From: Hemibagrus wyckioides
Lineage: Eukaryota; Chordata; Actinopteri; Siluriformes; Bagridae
DNA length: 64,000 bases
Assembly: GCF_019097595.1 (NCBI RefSeq)
Contig: NC_080713.1
Coordinates: forward strand, 10,567,699 to 10,631,698
Direction of reading: 5' to 3'
Shown here: piece by piece, positions 46,127 through 57,680 of the stretch
Position numbering within the stretch: position 1 is the stretch's first letter
Layout: the number at the start of each line of letters is the position of its first letter
Notes under the pieces: generated by a model
The model's input: only the letters and a program-made list of their open reading frames with translations
What the model was told of the DNA's origin: nothing
Databases searched by the model: none
Made by a program: the position numbers and the translations under genes

Positions 46127-47860
46127 CTGTAATACATGGAAATATATTAATAATCCTGATCACCTTCATTATTTTTACCGTATATATTTTCTTACACATA
46201 AAAGTAACACTAATACCATGATTAGAAAAGTCATTTACTTGCACAGTGTTGAATGTAATGGTACAGAAAAAAATTATATGGGTACAAGATGAAGAAAACG
46301 TAAAACCAAGCTGAATAAAAGCTGATGCAGTTGTGTGCATAGTTGTTTTTTGTTCGTTTTTGTTCTTTGTACATAAATAAACTACGATACATAATTTGTA
46401 CTTAAATGAATCACTTAAAAAAAATTCAAGCTACCAAATTTGGCACTTTCAGAATAGGAGGGATGAAATTTTCTTTCCCTCCCTCTCTCTCCCTCTCTCT
46501 CTCTCTCTCTCCCTCTCCCCTATCAATCACAGTTACTCTAGCTTAATCTAACCTAGGTCTAATCTTGTGCATCAGTATCTCATGTTTTCAGAAGAGGGTA
46601 CGTCCCGGAAGCACATTAGCCCTCACAAAATTGTTAGCTGTCATATCATAGGTTACAGCTGGCTGATGTGTGAGACATGGCAGGATTTTGTGCTCAAAAG
46701 CCTTCACCAGCTGGATGTATCAAATAAACCCTTTGGATTAATGCAGGCTATATTAAATTTCTGCTGTCATTGCAATATAGCAGTTTTATACTGACGTGAA
46801 TTGCTGATTCTTTTAAAAGGCAGATATTGAACTACATACATACTGTAGGTTGGGTTTAAATAATTTTTTGGGGGAATTTTCGTCAACAGAGTGACACTAT
46901 TGTTTGTCACTGACCTAGGTAATTTATTCAAGATTAACACAGGCAAAAATCAACAGGGTGCTCTATGAGAGTGGTGCCTCATGTCGGTGATTTAAGGAAA
47001 TGAGAATTGTCTACTTTGTCATTGTTACCAGGCTGTTGTCAATTTGAAACAAAATAGGCTTGGATGAGATAAAAACCTAAAGAACATGAGCTAGACAAAA
47101 GAGTAGAAATGAATTGTCCCTGACTAGATATTTAATTATTATTTCAGTTTTCAGTAGAAATAAAGTGATCAAATATCAGTAATATCAAACTGGTAGTTTC
47201 ACTATATCTAAAATAGTATCACAATGAATCTCTAAAGAAAATGAGATAACATTCGCAAATAACAATTTAAAGCACACTGAAAATTGAACTGGACACACCC
47301 TCAATATATCTTAGTAAGCCATGCCCACAATCCATACCTTAAGGGATACCAAAAGTACTTTTGAGTAGTAACCAGAGTTAGACACCAAAGAAAACTATTT
47401 ATCATTGAGCAAGAGACACCCAAACAACTTTACAGAATCAATGAATGAAAGATTTGAAATGAAATGAAATGAAATGAAAATATTTGCATTAGGCTACATC
47501 TAATAGAGTCAGGTAGAGCAAACACAAAAGTTAGAAATAAATCATAAATCCAAGGGTTAGGGTTAGGGTTAGACAGACATCAAAGAAAACTATTTATCAT
47601 AGACCAAGAGACACCCAAACAACACTAAAAAATCAATGATAATAGTTTCATTAGGCTACATCTAATAGTCAGATAGAGCGAACACAAAAGTCAGAAATAA
47701 ATCATAAATCCAAGATACAACAACTTAAAGATACCTCAAAAATAAACAATGTTTCTGTCTGCCATTTCAATCCAGTTTCCTATCTGTACATTCTCCATTT
47801 CTATAAACATAGGAGATCTAAAGTACATTGCAGTGAAACAAACACATTTGCTTTGCTCAC
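46127..47860. other. Intron G-H with a tandem duplication
   Basis: 1.7 kb intron. A pyrimidine-rich tract lies at 46472-46518 and the duplicated block at 47379-47714 is described separately. No further exon is needed. Confidence 0.6.
47379..47714. repeat. Imperfect tandem duplication with (GGGTTA)3 at the junction
   Basis: Copy 1 (about 47379-47554) and copy 2 (about 47569-47714) both run from CAAAGAAAACTATTTATCAT, through AAGAGACACCCAAACAAC and TTAGGCTACATCTAATAG, to AGAAATAAATCATAAATCCA. Between them is AGGGTTAGGGTTAGGGTTAG (47553-47572), a vertebrate telomere-type hexamer. Copy 1 also holds a (GAAAT)n run at 47455-47478 that is absent from copy 2. Confidence 0.9.
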
Positions 47861-48078
47861 CAGGCACGGTTTGGTAAAGAAGCCTGACTGATCTTCAGTC
47901 ATGGGGCTCTGAGAGGGAAAAGTAATGGCTGCAGTGGGAAACAAAGATGGAGGGAAAGAGGATGTGTTTCTCTCCTCTTCTAACTCCATGTCATGCAGTG
48001 CACATCTCCTCATTTCTTCATCAGAAGTGTCTTTATCAGTGGGTATCATACCAACACTATCACTTGACATATCTGAAT
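47861..48078 (-). CDS. zbbx: Host gene exon G
   Basis: Acceptor with a T-run (TTTTTTTTCAG, 48079-48092), donor GTGCCTG|GTGAGC after 47861. It encodes an acidic stretch, SDMSSDSVGMIPTDKDTSDE then EEMRRCALHDMELEEER, followed by PSQSPMTEDQSGFFTKPCL. It takes one base from exon F (giving DSDM) and ends on a codon boundary. Confidence 0.85.
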
Positions 48079-49158
48079 CTGAAAAAAAAAAAGTATATAT
48101 TAACATTTTTAGATTTATACTACGGGGGAACTTTTCACTGAAACAAGAACTGTACACTTTCTTCAGTAAATGTATTCCTTCAGCCAAGAAATGCTTGGTG
48201 TTTGAAATTTACTGTAGCAAAGGTTCACTAAACATTTCTAAAATATCCCATACTCAGGTCAAAAAAAATGCTTTGAGAAACAATTGAATAAATGTGTCCC
48301 CCTTGTAGTAAGCAACATTAAACTTGTAGATCCAGATCAATTGGCCGATATCTAAAGAACCAACCATGTGTATAATGTAATTTTTGCCAGATTTATCAGT
48401 ATAATGATGTAAAGATCAGAAAAAGTGGTGTTTCTATATTGTTCTGTGTATTTGTAAAAGGCAGAGTTTCTCTAGCAGTTTCCTCCAGTCAAAACCAAAC
48501 CTTTACACTCTTTGAATTTTAATGTCATATTCTATCTTAAGGAGTAATCAAATAGGAATAGGAAGCAATCATTAGTATAGAAGAAAATCATTAGTAATTT
48601 ATGTATCATATATATCATATTTCCAGCTTTAAGTAACTTTCATCAGCGAGGGCTACCACCAGGGAGGATCTAAATAAGAGGTTTATTTAACAAAGCCTGG
48701 TTGTATATATATATTAAAGACTATCACTTTACATCAGGCTGCATCACACCACCTTGTTATGAATAATTTTTCAACAGCCTGTCCCATCATTATGTTTTAT
48801 TCTTTACTTTATTATTTTCATTCACACTTTTACAAGTGTATTCATGCTTCCACATATCACATGACCTGTAAAGCAAACAGCCTATATAGCTAATATAGCA
48901 ATTACAGTATCACCATTATGAAATTATATGAACTATTATAACACTAAAATATATTTTTAACCTTGTTGTCTTGAAAACCATTTCAGGATGGCATCATCAC
49001 ACAAAAAAATGAAGACAAAGAAGAAGGAAAAATCCTATGGGATTGTGTTGTAAATACTGTTTTGTATTGATTAAAAGCAAAATTGGATTATAGTTATTTT
49101 TAGTATATATATTAGGATTAGGATTTTATGTATATATCTTAAAAGCCAGCTGTTGAGA

Positions 49159-49204
<46 letters not shown>

Positions 49205-50120
49205 ATCTCTCTCATCTTTCTCCCCAATGCTTTAATAACATTTATAATACACAGCTTGATGCCTGCATGGTTCTGCTAGTCAGCAAGTAAAGCTTAAAGT
49301 TCCCGCTGTGTGGGAACAATGTAGTGTATGTGTGATTCCTATTCAGAGCATGTTTGAGTATATGTGTGTTTCCTTGCATGTCTCAAGTCAGCAGAGTCCC
49401 TGCTGTGCTGTGTGCATATCCGCATTTCAATTCCGATTATTGGGAGCCCCAGGTGATGGTGGTGATTAGGTTCCTGCCTTGTATTCCTGTAGTTTTCCTC
49501 AGTGTGTAATTGCCTGGCTTAATGCTATGGTGCACTGGGTATTTATTTAATGCTCTAATCGATATCTAAAGAGAAAGGCCTTTATTGCTCTGTCTAAATT
49601 AACTTTGGCAAGCAAGCAGGGGAAGTGAAGAGGGTATGTGGAATCCAGGACACTAATCAAAAATGATGCATAACCTGATTTCACCAAGTAAACAACAGCA
49701 TCCCAGATAGCTACTTAAATTAGCTCTAGAAATTATATATATATATATATATATATATACTACAGAACTAGCCATATTTTCTATTAAGCTAGCTAATATG
49801 AAGTAAGCTATTGTACATCAGGGTTTTTCCAGTGCTTTCCGGTGTTTTGTGGTAGTGGTAGGCTTCATTTTATTTTTATTATTTTTAAAAAAAGAAAATA
49901 ATAGCCCCAATCTTGTTTAGGCCACACCCACTTTCCCTGTATTTACATCTACATGCAGATACATATAGTGTTATCACATTACACAATTTATATAATCAGA
50001 GGTATTTACACACATTTTATTTGCTGTTTTTAGCTCAAGTGTTCCACAATAAAATGCAAAGAGATGGCAATGGTACAGAATGCTAAGTAGTGAACACAAC
50101 AGGAGGCTAATCATACTCAC
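48079..50120. other. Intron F-G
   Basis: 2.0 kb with a (TC)n tract at 49160-49200 and an (AT)n tract at 49735-49759. The block 49430-49660 is non-repetitive. No exon or element recognised. Confidence 0.5.
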
Positions 50121-51529
50121 CTGATGAGCTCAGGCAAAGAGTAGGTGAGATTTGCAGGATTTCTGACTTTGTCGAAGATGATGATGATCCTAAAGGAAGA
50201 AAGTATGGTTCCTCGTCATCTGAGGATGGCTGCTGTAAAGGTGGCTGAGACTGTGATGGAGTGTTAACACTTTGGGCTTGAGAGAAAGATTTAGTATACG
50301 ATGGGGTCAGAGTTTTAGCTCTAATATGATAGAGTTCTGAAGGTGCTGGGCTCAATTTTATCCTGGGGGAAATGGAAACTGCTGGTGAGAGGCATTGAAT
50401 TGATGTGGAAGGTGATGTGCCATGGGAGGAATCAAAGCTCGGTGTTGATGTGGCTTTCAGAGAAGATCTTGGAGTTTGAGGTTTTTGGTCAGTAGTTCTT
50501 GGTGATTGAAATAACTGAGTAAATATTTTTTGATCCTCTTCTACTTGAATAGATGTGCACAATGATGGGTTGGGAAGTTTGGCAAATACATTGGTACACT
50601 CGTCTTCTGGAGATATGGGGCTTAGTTTTGGCATGAAGGAAGCATCAAATGCTGCTGATGAGGAAAGCAATTGACAATGGGGTTGCAGAGAATGAGATAG
50701 GGAGGGATCCCAGTCCACTGCTGATTTGGATATTGCTGAAGATGGCTCTTTGGGGGAATGTGGATTGTGAAAATCATTGTGTCTTTGAAGAGTGTGTTTC
50801 CCCTGATGATGTGACCTTACTGAGGCAGGTGCTGAGCTGTTTAAAATAGCTGAAGTAGCTGTTTTTTGACATTCATGAGGAGTGAGGGATGAAACTTTGT
50901 CCAATGGTGGTGATTGTAAGAACTGAATTAGCATTGTTTCATTATCAGATTTAAAAAATCTTTGTGAGAAACCAGGTGACTTTTTTTGACACTCAACCAC
51001 TTCTTCTGACTGGACAGGCATTGTGAGATTTAGAGTGTTAGATTTCATTTGATAGCATTCAGGATGAGTGAGACTCAGTTGTGGGCTGCAGGAAACAGGG
51101 AACGCTGGTTGCTGACACTGAACTGATGTGGAAATTAATGGACTATAGGTTTGAGGAGAAGTAGAAGAGCAGGAATCCGAAACCTGTGTTGTACAGTTGA
51201 GTGCTGACTTGGACTTTGACGGATATTTTGATACCTGTGGTTTTAGAAGTTTTGGTAATTGTGGTTCGTGAAGTGCATGTTCCTTACAATGTTCAATGGT
51301 TTTAGAGTATTTTAAAGTGGAGATATCCCCAGATTTGTGAAGATTATGGTAAGCGAGTGATGGCAAGAGCTGTTCAGATGGTATTGATTGTGGGAATGAT
51401 TCTACTGACGCATTCAGTTTTTCTTCATCAGCCAGTGTTTGAGTTGTTAGTGAGTAATCCAGTGGCTTTGCTGGATGCAGAACTTCTGCATGGGAAGGCA
51501 TCGCTAAAGCATCTACTTCTCTGCTCTCT
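50121..51529 (-). CDS. zbbx: Host gene exon F, large Ser/Pro-rich exon
   Basis: A single open exon of 1409 bases: acceptor CTCCCACAG before 51529, donor CATCAG|GTGAGT after 50121. It encodes about 470 residues rich in Ser, Pro, Thr and Gln, with no predicted fold that I can name. It is probably disordered. Degenerate internal repeats occur: STSVQC..SLTHPECYQMKSNTL (51031-51132) against STSIQC..SPAPSELYHIRAKTL (50308-50409), and QFLQSP (about 50908-50925) against QLFQSP (about 50500-50517). It makes up about half of the visible protein. An open frame this long in AT-rich DNA, flanked by good splice sites, is strong evidence of selection. Confidence 0.88.
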
Positions 51530-52448
51530 CTGTGGGAGAATGTGAACCCAGAACACAATTAGGAAATGTAGGAAAATAATATTACATTTATTTATTTTGG
51601 CTCACTGGCTTATCCACTTTTTGAATGACCCATTTTGTTTCCACTGTGTTATAAGTACATTTTTCATCTCCTTGCCACTTATTTATTTTCAATTAATTAT
51701 TGTTAATTGAATGTATTATTATCTCCAACTGATTTGTTTACCACACATCATTGCCCAAACTGCATCCACTGTGCCATTACCCAAACTTTGCCACACATGT
51801 CATTACCTGATCTGGGTCCCAGTGTCATAAATCTGATCTGCAGCCTCAGTATCATTACCCTTTTGCATTCTTAATGTTATTTTTTATTCACCATTTCAGT
51901 AGCTAAACAAGCTACGTTACCCAATCTGTATCCTTTGTCATGGTCTGATCTTTATCCCATGTGTTTTTACCTGATTTTCATCCTTGTGTGGTTACCTGAT
52001 ATCTGTACTGTGTGTCATGTTCATGCATGCAAGCATACACATTTTTTGTGAATCAATATTTAAAAATAAATAAATAATTGTCCACTGTATACAGTATATT
52101 TTCATTAATCATTTCATTTTTTCATTACATTATTAGTTTGTTTCATTTGTTTGTTTCATTATTTGTAAGTTTGCATTAAGAAGTATTCAGAGAAAGATAA
52201 GTAAATTAATACATCAACATAATTAATAAAACAAATTAATAAAACAAAATTCCTGCACAGGTTTCCTGTTTTAGTTTTTTTGTTAAGTGTGTTTGGGTTT
52301 TCATTGTGGTGAACTGCTATTTCATTTACAAAATAAAAAATTAAACAATACCACTAAAATAGAATTTTATGACACATACTGAAATGAGACATACTGAGAA
52401 GTTGTTTCTGCTTTTGGATATCTCTTTTCTATATGTAGCATGACTCAC
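51530..52448. other. Intron E-F
   Basis: 0.9 kb, AT-rich, with a degenerate run of imperfect ATTACC-like phrases around 51735-52020. No element named. Confidence 0.5.
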
Positions 52449-52504
52449 TTTTTATCTCTCTGCTTGACTCCAAAGAAAGCATCTACCAGAGGGTCTCCTG
52501 CTGT
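52449..52504 (-). CDS. zbbx: Host gene exon E (56-base microexon-like)
   Basis: Acceptor TTTATCCAG before 52504, donor AAAAA|GTGAGT after 52449. It encodes TAGDPLVDAFFGVKQRDK, in phase with exon D upstream and with the large exon downstream. The phase match on both sides supports this short exon. Confidence 0.75.
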
Positions 52505-52667
52505 CTGGATAAAATGTAAACCACAAAACAACTGCTGGAAAAAATCTGGACTTCAGAAAAGAGATTAAAATGTAAATGCACAGCTTAAAGCCATACACTA
52601 GTTAGATAGCGGATATCTCAATGCCTACAGGTGATATGGGCAGTAGCCGCAGAGAGCACAGAATTAC

Positions 52668-52786
52668 CTCATCTATCTCTGTGATACTCAGGCATGGTTT
52701 GAAAATGTTATTCACTACTTTTGCTTCTGCTGAGCTGGAGACAGCGAAAAGAGAGATGCAGTAATGGTGTAGATCCATCTCCTCAG
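52668..52786 (-). CDS. zbbx: Host gene exon D
   Basis: Acceptor GTCCTGCAG before 52786, donor GATGAG|GTAATT after 52668. It encodes EEMDLHHYCISLFAVSSSAE followed by AKVVNNIFKPCLSITEIDE and ends on a codon boundary. Confidence 0.8.
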
Positions 52787-52957
52787 CTGCAGGACATATG
52801 AAAGAGAGAAAGAGATTATGTGACAGGTGGAGTCTGAAGGATATTTCATCAAAGTACAAAATGTAATCAGTGTAAAACAAAAGTAAGAGCATGTTTCAGA
52901 AAATGCATTTGAGATAGCAAGGATTTAATTATGCAAAAACTTGTAGTCAACTATATT

Positions 52958-53110
52958 TACAGTGCATAAGTGTTCACCCCCTTGAACCTTTTCACAATTT
53001 GAAGTGTTAGAATTGTTCAAATTGATATTGATTTAATTAGAATTTTTACCTTTTGATTTATAAAATGTGTCTGAAATTTGAGGGTGGAGCATAGTTTTTA
53101 CTTTTTCCAG
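52958..53110. mobile_element. Tc1-like left-end remnant
   Basis: TACAGTGCATAAGTGTTCAC, CCCCTTGAACCTTTTCACA and a decayed TGTTAGAATTG..TTAATTAGAATTTTT stretch resemble inverted repeats of a fish Tc1 family beginning TACAGTGCAT. No right end was found. Confidence 0.5.
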
Positions 53111-54221
53111 CCAGACATTTGATGGTTGCATATGTCTTTACTTATTGTTCATCTGGATCCTCATATTTTTGCTGATTCATTTTGGTAAAATTGCAGGTCT
53201 TACCACAGATGTAACTGGGCAGTTCTAACACATGGTCTTGGTTTTAAACCACTTCATCAGTGTAGCTTAGACAGTAAGCTTAGGTACAACATTTGGTGAC
53301 TCTGCTTAGGTCTCAAGTCTCTTGCTGACTAGAACAGGTGTTCTAGTATTGCCTTGTGTTTGGGTTCATCAATTGTGCCCTCAAACCTGTACATCTGAGC
53401 TTTAGATCTTTACAACTCTTTTAAAGTTACTCTTAGCCGGTTTCTTGTTTCTCTGATTAATGTCCTCTATGCCCACTCTATGACTACATCCTCTAGTTAT
53501 ATTCTTTATTTTTTTAATATTGGCTTTATAAGGTGCTTTATGGGATATTTGGGATTTTCTAATCATTAAACCCTCACTGATACCGATCCAGCATTGTTTT
53601 AGAATGTATGCAAGTATGCATTCAACAAGTCTACTTTTTGATGGGTATTGGTAATTAACCAATGTTTATCAGCATAAACTGACTAAAGCAGTATGAAATA
53701 TTTTTTAGTGGAAAAGCCAAAGAATTGCAACTTTACAACACTATTTGACATAGTATCAAATTGACGTTTTCAATCAGTTAATAGTGCATGATAATGGTCA
53801 GATGAAGAAAAGAGTTTAGCATACACATACATCATATGAGGAAGCATTGGGGGTGATACTGAAACCCAAAATGAAGGAGTTCAGGAGTGATGCAAGCTCA
53901 ATCACTCTTTTCTCCACACCTTTCTTTCTCTTAACCTGCAGAATCTCAACATTCACTTGTTCCTGAGCTGTCAGAGGCCTCAGACAAGCCATCAGACACC
54001 CTCTTCACCGTAATAAAAGCCCTGTGAGTAGCCTTCAGTGGTGTAAGTGTGATGGATTGGCAGCACATGTTAAAGGAATTCCAAAGGCCTGAGCAGCGTG
54101 GGGGTGAAAAACAAACTTTTTTGAAGTGTGTTTGAAAGTCTATGCGAGGATATCCAGGCATGGTATGTAGGATTTTTTTTATTTATTGACTAAATCACAG
54201 CCTGTGGTTAACACATGTATA

Positions 54222-55043
54222 CAGTCTCCTTCAAAACTATTGGCACAACAATGTCAATTCTTTTGTTTTTGCTGTAGAGAGTTTTGTAGATTTGCACATT
54301 TTGTATCAAACCTCCAGATCTTAAGAAAATGTAAGGAATGTATTGGAACGTAAATATTGGAACATATTGTGACTGACAGGTTTTTACTTTTCTTTAGATG
54401 TGTCCTGTTAGATTAATGGTTTGAACAATAAATAGCTTTCAGATCTGGAAGCCAGATTAACCTCTACTAAAGTGATGGAAAGGCCAAAGTATAGAAAAAG
54501 AAAGGACATGCTTATGATCCAGAACAGCTTATCTGTGAAACATAGTAAAGGTAGTGTCATGGTTTCAGCTTGCATGGCTACTACAAGAACAGGCTCACTA
54601 ATCTTTATTAATGATGTTTGTCTGCCAATTTATAGAGAAATGCATCTAAATTATGCATCAAGACAATGAAAACGAAACAAACAACAGCCTGAAAGAGGTA
54701 GAAGTAAAAGTTAGGAAGTAAAAGTCTGAAAAACTTTACAAAAACCAGAAACCAACAATTTGGTGATGTCAGTGAGTCATAGACTTGATGCAGTTATGGC
54801 AAGCAAGGGATATGCAACAAAATATTAAGTGCTATTAACTTGAATTTAGGTCAAGACTTTTCCTATACACACCTAAAAATTGGGTAGTCCAACGCTTCTA
54901 GATATAAATTCCTGAAAATAAAATCTGAAATCCTAAACTTTTGTCTCATATCCTTTTTTTTTTATCTCAAAACCAAATGTCTTTGGCATACAAAACAAAC
55001 AAATGAATTGGCTTTGCTGTTCCAATGGTTTCAGAGTGGACTG
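54222..55043 (+). mobile_element. Tc1-like element, deletion derivative
   Basis: The left end CAGTCTCCTTCAAAACTATT and the right end in reverse, CAGTCCACTCTGAAACCATT, are flanked by TA at 54220-54221 and 55044-55045. The subterminal phrases also pair: TTTTGTTTTTGCTGTAG on the left, CATTTGTTTGTTTTGTAT on the right. At 822 bp it has lost half of the transposase. It lies in the intron after exon C. Confidence 0.85.
54472..54828 (+). pseudogene. Tc1-like transposase remnant
   Basis: SVKHSKGSVMVSACMATTRT and GSLIFINDV (54520-54620) match the G-rich block and MVWxCM stretch of a Tc1 family. The C-terminus NNLVMSVSHRLDAVMASKGY followed by ATKY and a stop comes directly after a deletion. The helix-turn-helix, the catalytic middle Asp and the Glu are all missing. 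Confidence 0.75.
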
Positions 55044-55097
55044 TAACTGTCTCCTTTTCAATCTATGCATTTGTGTGTAGAATTAAACATTGCTGAC

Positions 55098-55210
55098 CAG
55101 TTAGTTCACGAGACTCATGAATCTCTTCAACAGGTTGTACACGAGTGTCTGTAATCAGTTCCTGTGTAGATCTTGGGGTGGAAAGCAACTGGAAAGATTC
55201 AGTCCGTGTT
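55098..55210 (-). CDS. zbbx: Host gene exon C
   Basis: Acceptor TTCTTTTCAG precedes 55210; only one frame is open (TRTESFQLLSTPRSTQELIT, then DTRVQPVEEIHESRELT). The donor is uncertain. ACTG|GTCAGC after 55098 and the upstream TCTC|GTGAAC both keep the frame, and the first is preferred. A Tc1 derivative ends about 54 bp beyond this donor. Confidence 0.75.
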
Positions 55211-56064
55211 CTGAAAAGAAAGAATGTGAAAATCAGAATATAATCTGTTTTTAATTATCTTATTATTACTACTGTGTAGAGTCACTGATTGTAGAGTCAC
55301 CAAAAAGTCATGGTTCTTATGCTACAGTTCATCAACACTAAGAATTTTCTAGTTATTTAAGAATGACATGTTTTATGCATATATAATCCACTTTTATTTG
55401 AATACATTTTTAATGTTGTGGAATATCTGCTAAATTTATTTCATGATATCTGCAGTGTAATTAGAAATGACACATATTTTTCAAATCTACCCCCTCTTCT
55501 TTAAAAAAAGATGTAAAAATGCAGCTTGTCTTGTTTACAAGAAACCGGAAAGGCCTCCCTAGAGATTTCCCCATTTTTTAACTGTTAGAGGTAGCTTTAA
55601 AGCTGTCACTGGAGAAACACTGGAGAAACAGGAATGCTACTCATAGAAAACATCACCAAGAATTACACATATTTTAAATCCATTTACTTAGAGATAAAAC
55701 TAGACTTAGATAAAATTAAACTTAGAGATAAGACTCTCAGCAATAATGATAGCAGTGAACTCCTCTCATGCCAATGTCAGTGAATGTGGTATACTAAGAT
55801 TTGTATTATACTATGACCTAGTCGGACAACTATAATGTTGCTTGGTAATTAACTTGAACAAACAGGAGGGATTTAGGTTAGCTAACTGTCTGTATGTACA
55901 CCAAGTTCACATAATTAGCCAAATTGAACACTGAATTATAAAATTGCAGCCAACTGCAAAATCCTTCAGGTACGCAGCCACACAAATTGCTACAGATAAT
56001 AGCTAAATAGAAAAATCTGTTATTTGATACACTCATTAGATAGCTTAGGAAACATATTTATCTT

Positions 56065-56250
56065 CTTCTTTCGGCTTTTCCCTTCAGGGGTCGCCAAAGC
56101 GAATCATCTCCCTCCATCTATCCCTATCTTCTGCATCCTCAACACTTGCACCCATTAGCTTCATATCCTCATTTATTACATCCATATACCTCCTCTTTGG
56201 CTTTCTTCATTGCCTCCTGCCTGACAGCTCCATGTCCAACATTCTCTTTA
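56065..56250 (-). mobile_element. RTE-like LINE 3' end
   Basis: On the plus strand CTTCTTCTTTCGGCTTTTCC, GGGGTCGCCAAAGCGAATCA, CTGCATCCTCAACACTTGCA and ATACCTCCTCTTTGGCTTTC give, on the minus strand, the C-terminal coding end and 3' tail of a widespread fish LINE. The tail GGCGACCCC..GGGA..AGCCGAAAG is the same as that of the SINE at 18958-19170. The LINE class is my best guess. Confidence 0.6.
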
Positions 56251-56439
56251 GGAATAATGTTATAGAAATCCAAGATAATAAGACTTTCAGTTTTGACTTG
56301 ATGTCCTTTAGTTCCCAGATTTTAGCCCATACCCTTATGTGAATAAAATGTGTATGTTAAAGGTGGTCATAAAACATACAGTAAACAAGAGCAAGCTTTC
56401 CTGAATTCTTCTATATTTTAATGATAGATAAATTAACAA

Positions 56440-57680
56440 GATCCAAATGCATTGTACTAACTTACCTACAGAGGACTGTTTAGAGGCTACAGACATTGAT
56501 TTATTCATAGAAGGCACAACTAGTATTTATGAATACACATACTTTAGGTTAGGGAACATAACACATGGTTTATCACTGAGATCCACAACAAAATCAAGGC
56601 TTTTAAGTCTGATAGCAAATCACAACAGAGCAGCTTGCTATGTTTTATCAAAGACCTTCAAGAAACTAAAATAGCATCGTTAAGGAAAATTGAAACCCAA
56701 TACCCGTGCTGTAACAACCACAGCATGTGTCAGGGAATCCAAGCTGTCACAAACTATAGAGCAAAAAATACCACCATCAGAGAAACTGACAGAACTCTCA
56801 AATTAAATTCCTTTTACACCCACTTTTTTGCTACCAGTTATGACATTCCCAGCAATCTCCCCAGCAAGCCCAGTGAAGTCAACCCCCAGAAAAGCAGCAG
56901 AAGGAAGCAGGACTTGATGATGTTTTACCAAGGTTATTAAAAACCTGTGCTGCAGAGTTGGAGGGAGAAGACACATTTAATATAAGATTCAGACAAGAGA
57001 CCACTGCACACTTTTTTAAACACTCTTCTATAACCTTGAACAAAGCCAGAAACTATCAGAACCCCCAAAAGCCTCTTGCCAAAACATATCTGTAGATGAT
57101 ACAGCAGATATTGCTCTTCACTCTTCTTCAACTGTTCTTACTATACGCACATGGTTACTCATCACTTCATGACTTTAACCTAATTATTAAATTTGCAAAT
57201 GACATCAATTCTATTTGGCAGTACACACGAAAATGACTACATGAGTTCATAATTAAAATTAGACACTGACCTAACAGTCTACAGGATGAAGAGAGTGAAA
57301 TGTCTTCTTTATTTATAAGGCCATATAAGAAAGATTTGCATAAGGAAATCATCTCTTGTTAACTTCTGCCCTGGATTGATCCATATAACAGGATAGTTTG
57401 GAAATGCCACACAGAAGAAAAGAAATGTCCTCCAAAAATCATATAAACAGAAGGAAAATCATAGGCACAGCTGTCCATTCCAGACCCTGCAGGAGAGCAC
57501 ACATCAGCATCAGTGACCCTAATCAGGGTCACCATATGTTTACCTGGAGGGATACCAAACACAGCCTTAGGAGTCATAGATCTGAAAGTGCCAGCACCCA
57601 CAGAAACCCCTTTACCAACATTTTTTCCCTTTGAAGGAATACAGGAATACAGGGATGTCATATTCCAAGCCATATCCATG
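56440..57680 (+). pseudogene. Rex1-type LINE ORF2 relic
   Basis: The plus strand carries KTFKKLKIASLRKIE then CQGIQAVTNYRAKNTTIRE and LNSFYTHFF (56640-56840), the linker before RT; EVNPQKSSRRK (about 56875-56910); LFLLYAHGYSSLHDF followed by IIKFANDINSI (57126-57215), where the catalytic FADD has become FAND; and RRAHISISDPNQGHHMF (57490-57545), the C-terminal repeat. Many stops and deletions separate them. It is more decayed than the copy at 3656-6725 and in the opposite orientation. Confidence 0.7.

Larger units (their letters stand above)
52787..55097. other. Intron C-D with two Tc1-type relics
   Basis: 2.3 kb. Apart from the relics at 52958-53110 and 54222-55043 I recognise nothing coding. 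The short intron between exons E and D (52505-52667) is also featureless. Confidence 0.55.

Noticed and set aside
45834..46340. 168-codon minus-strand open frame
   Set aside because: It overlaps exon H in the wrong frame. The exon's true frame is fixed by its neighbours' phases and by the YQGLDGFFTLGL motif.
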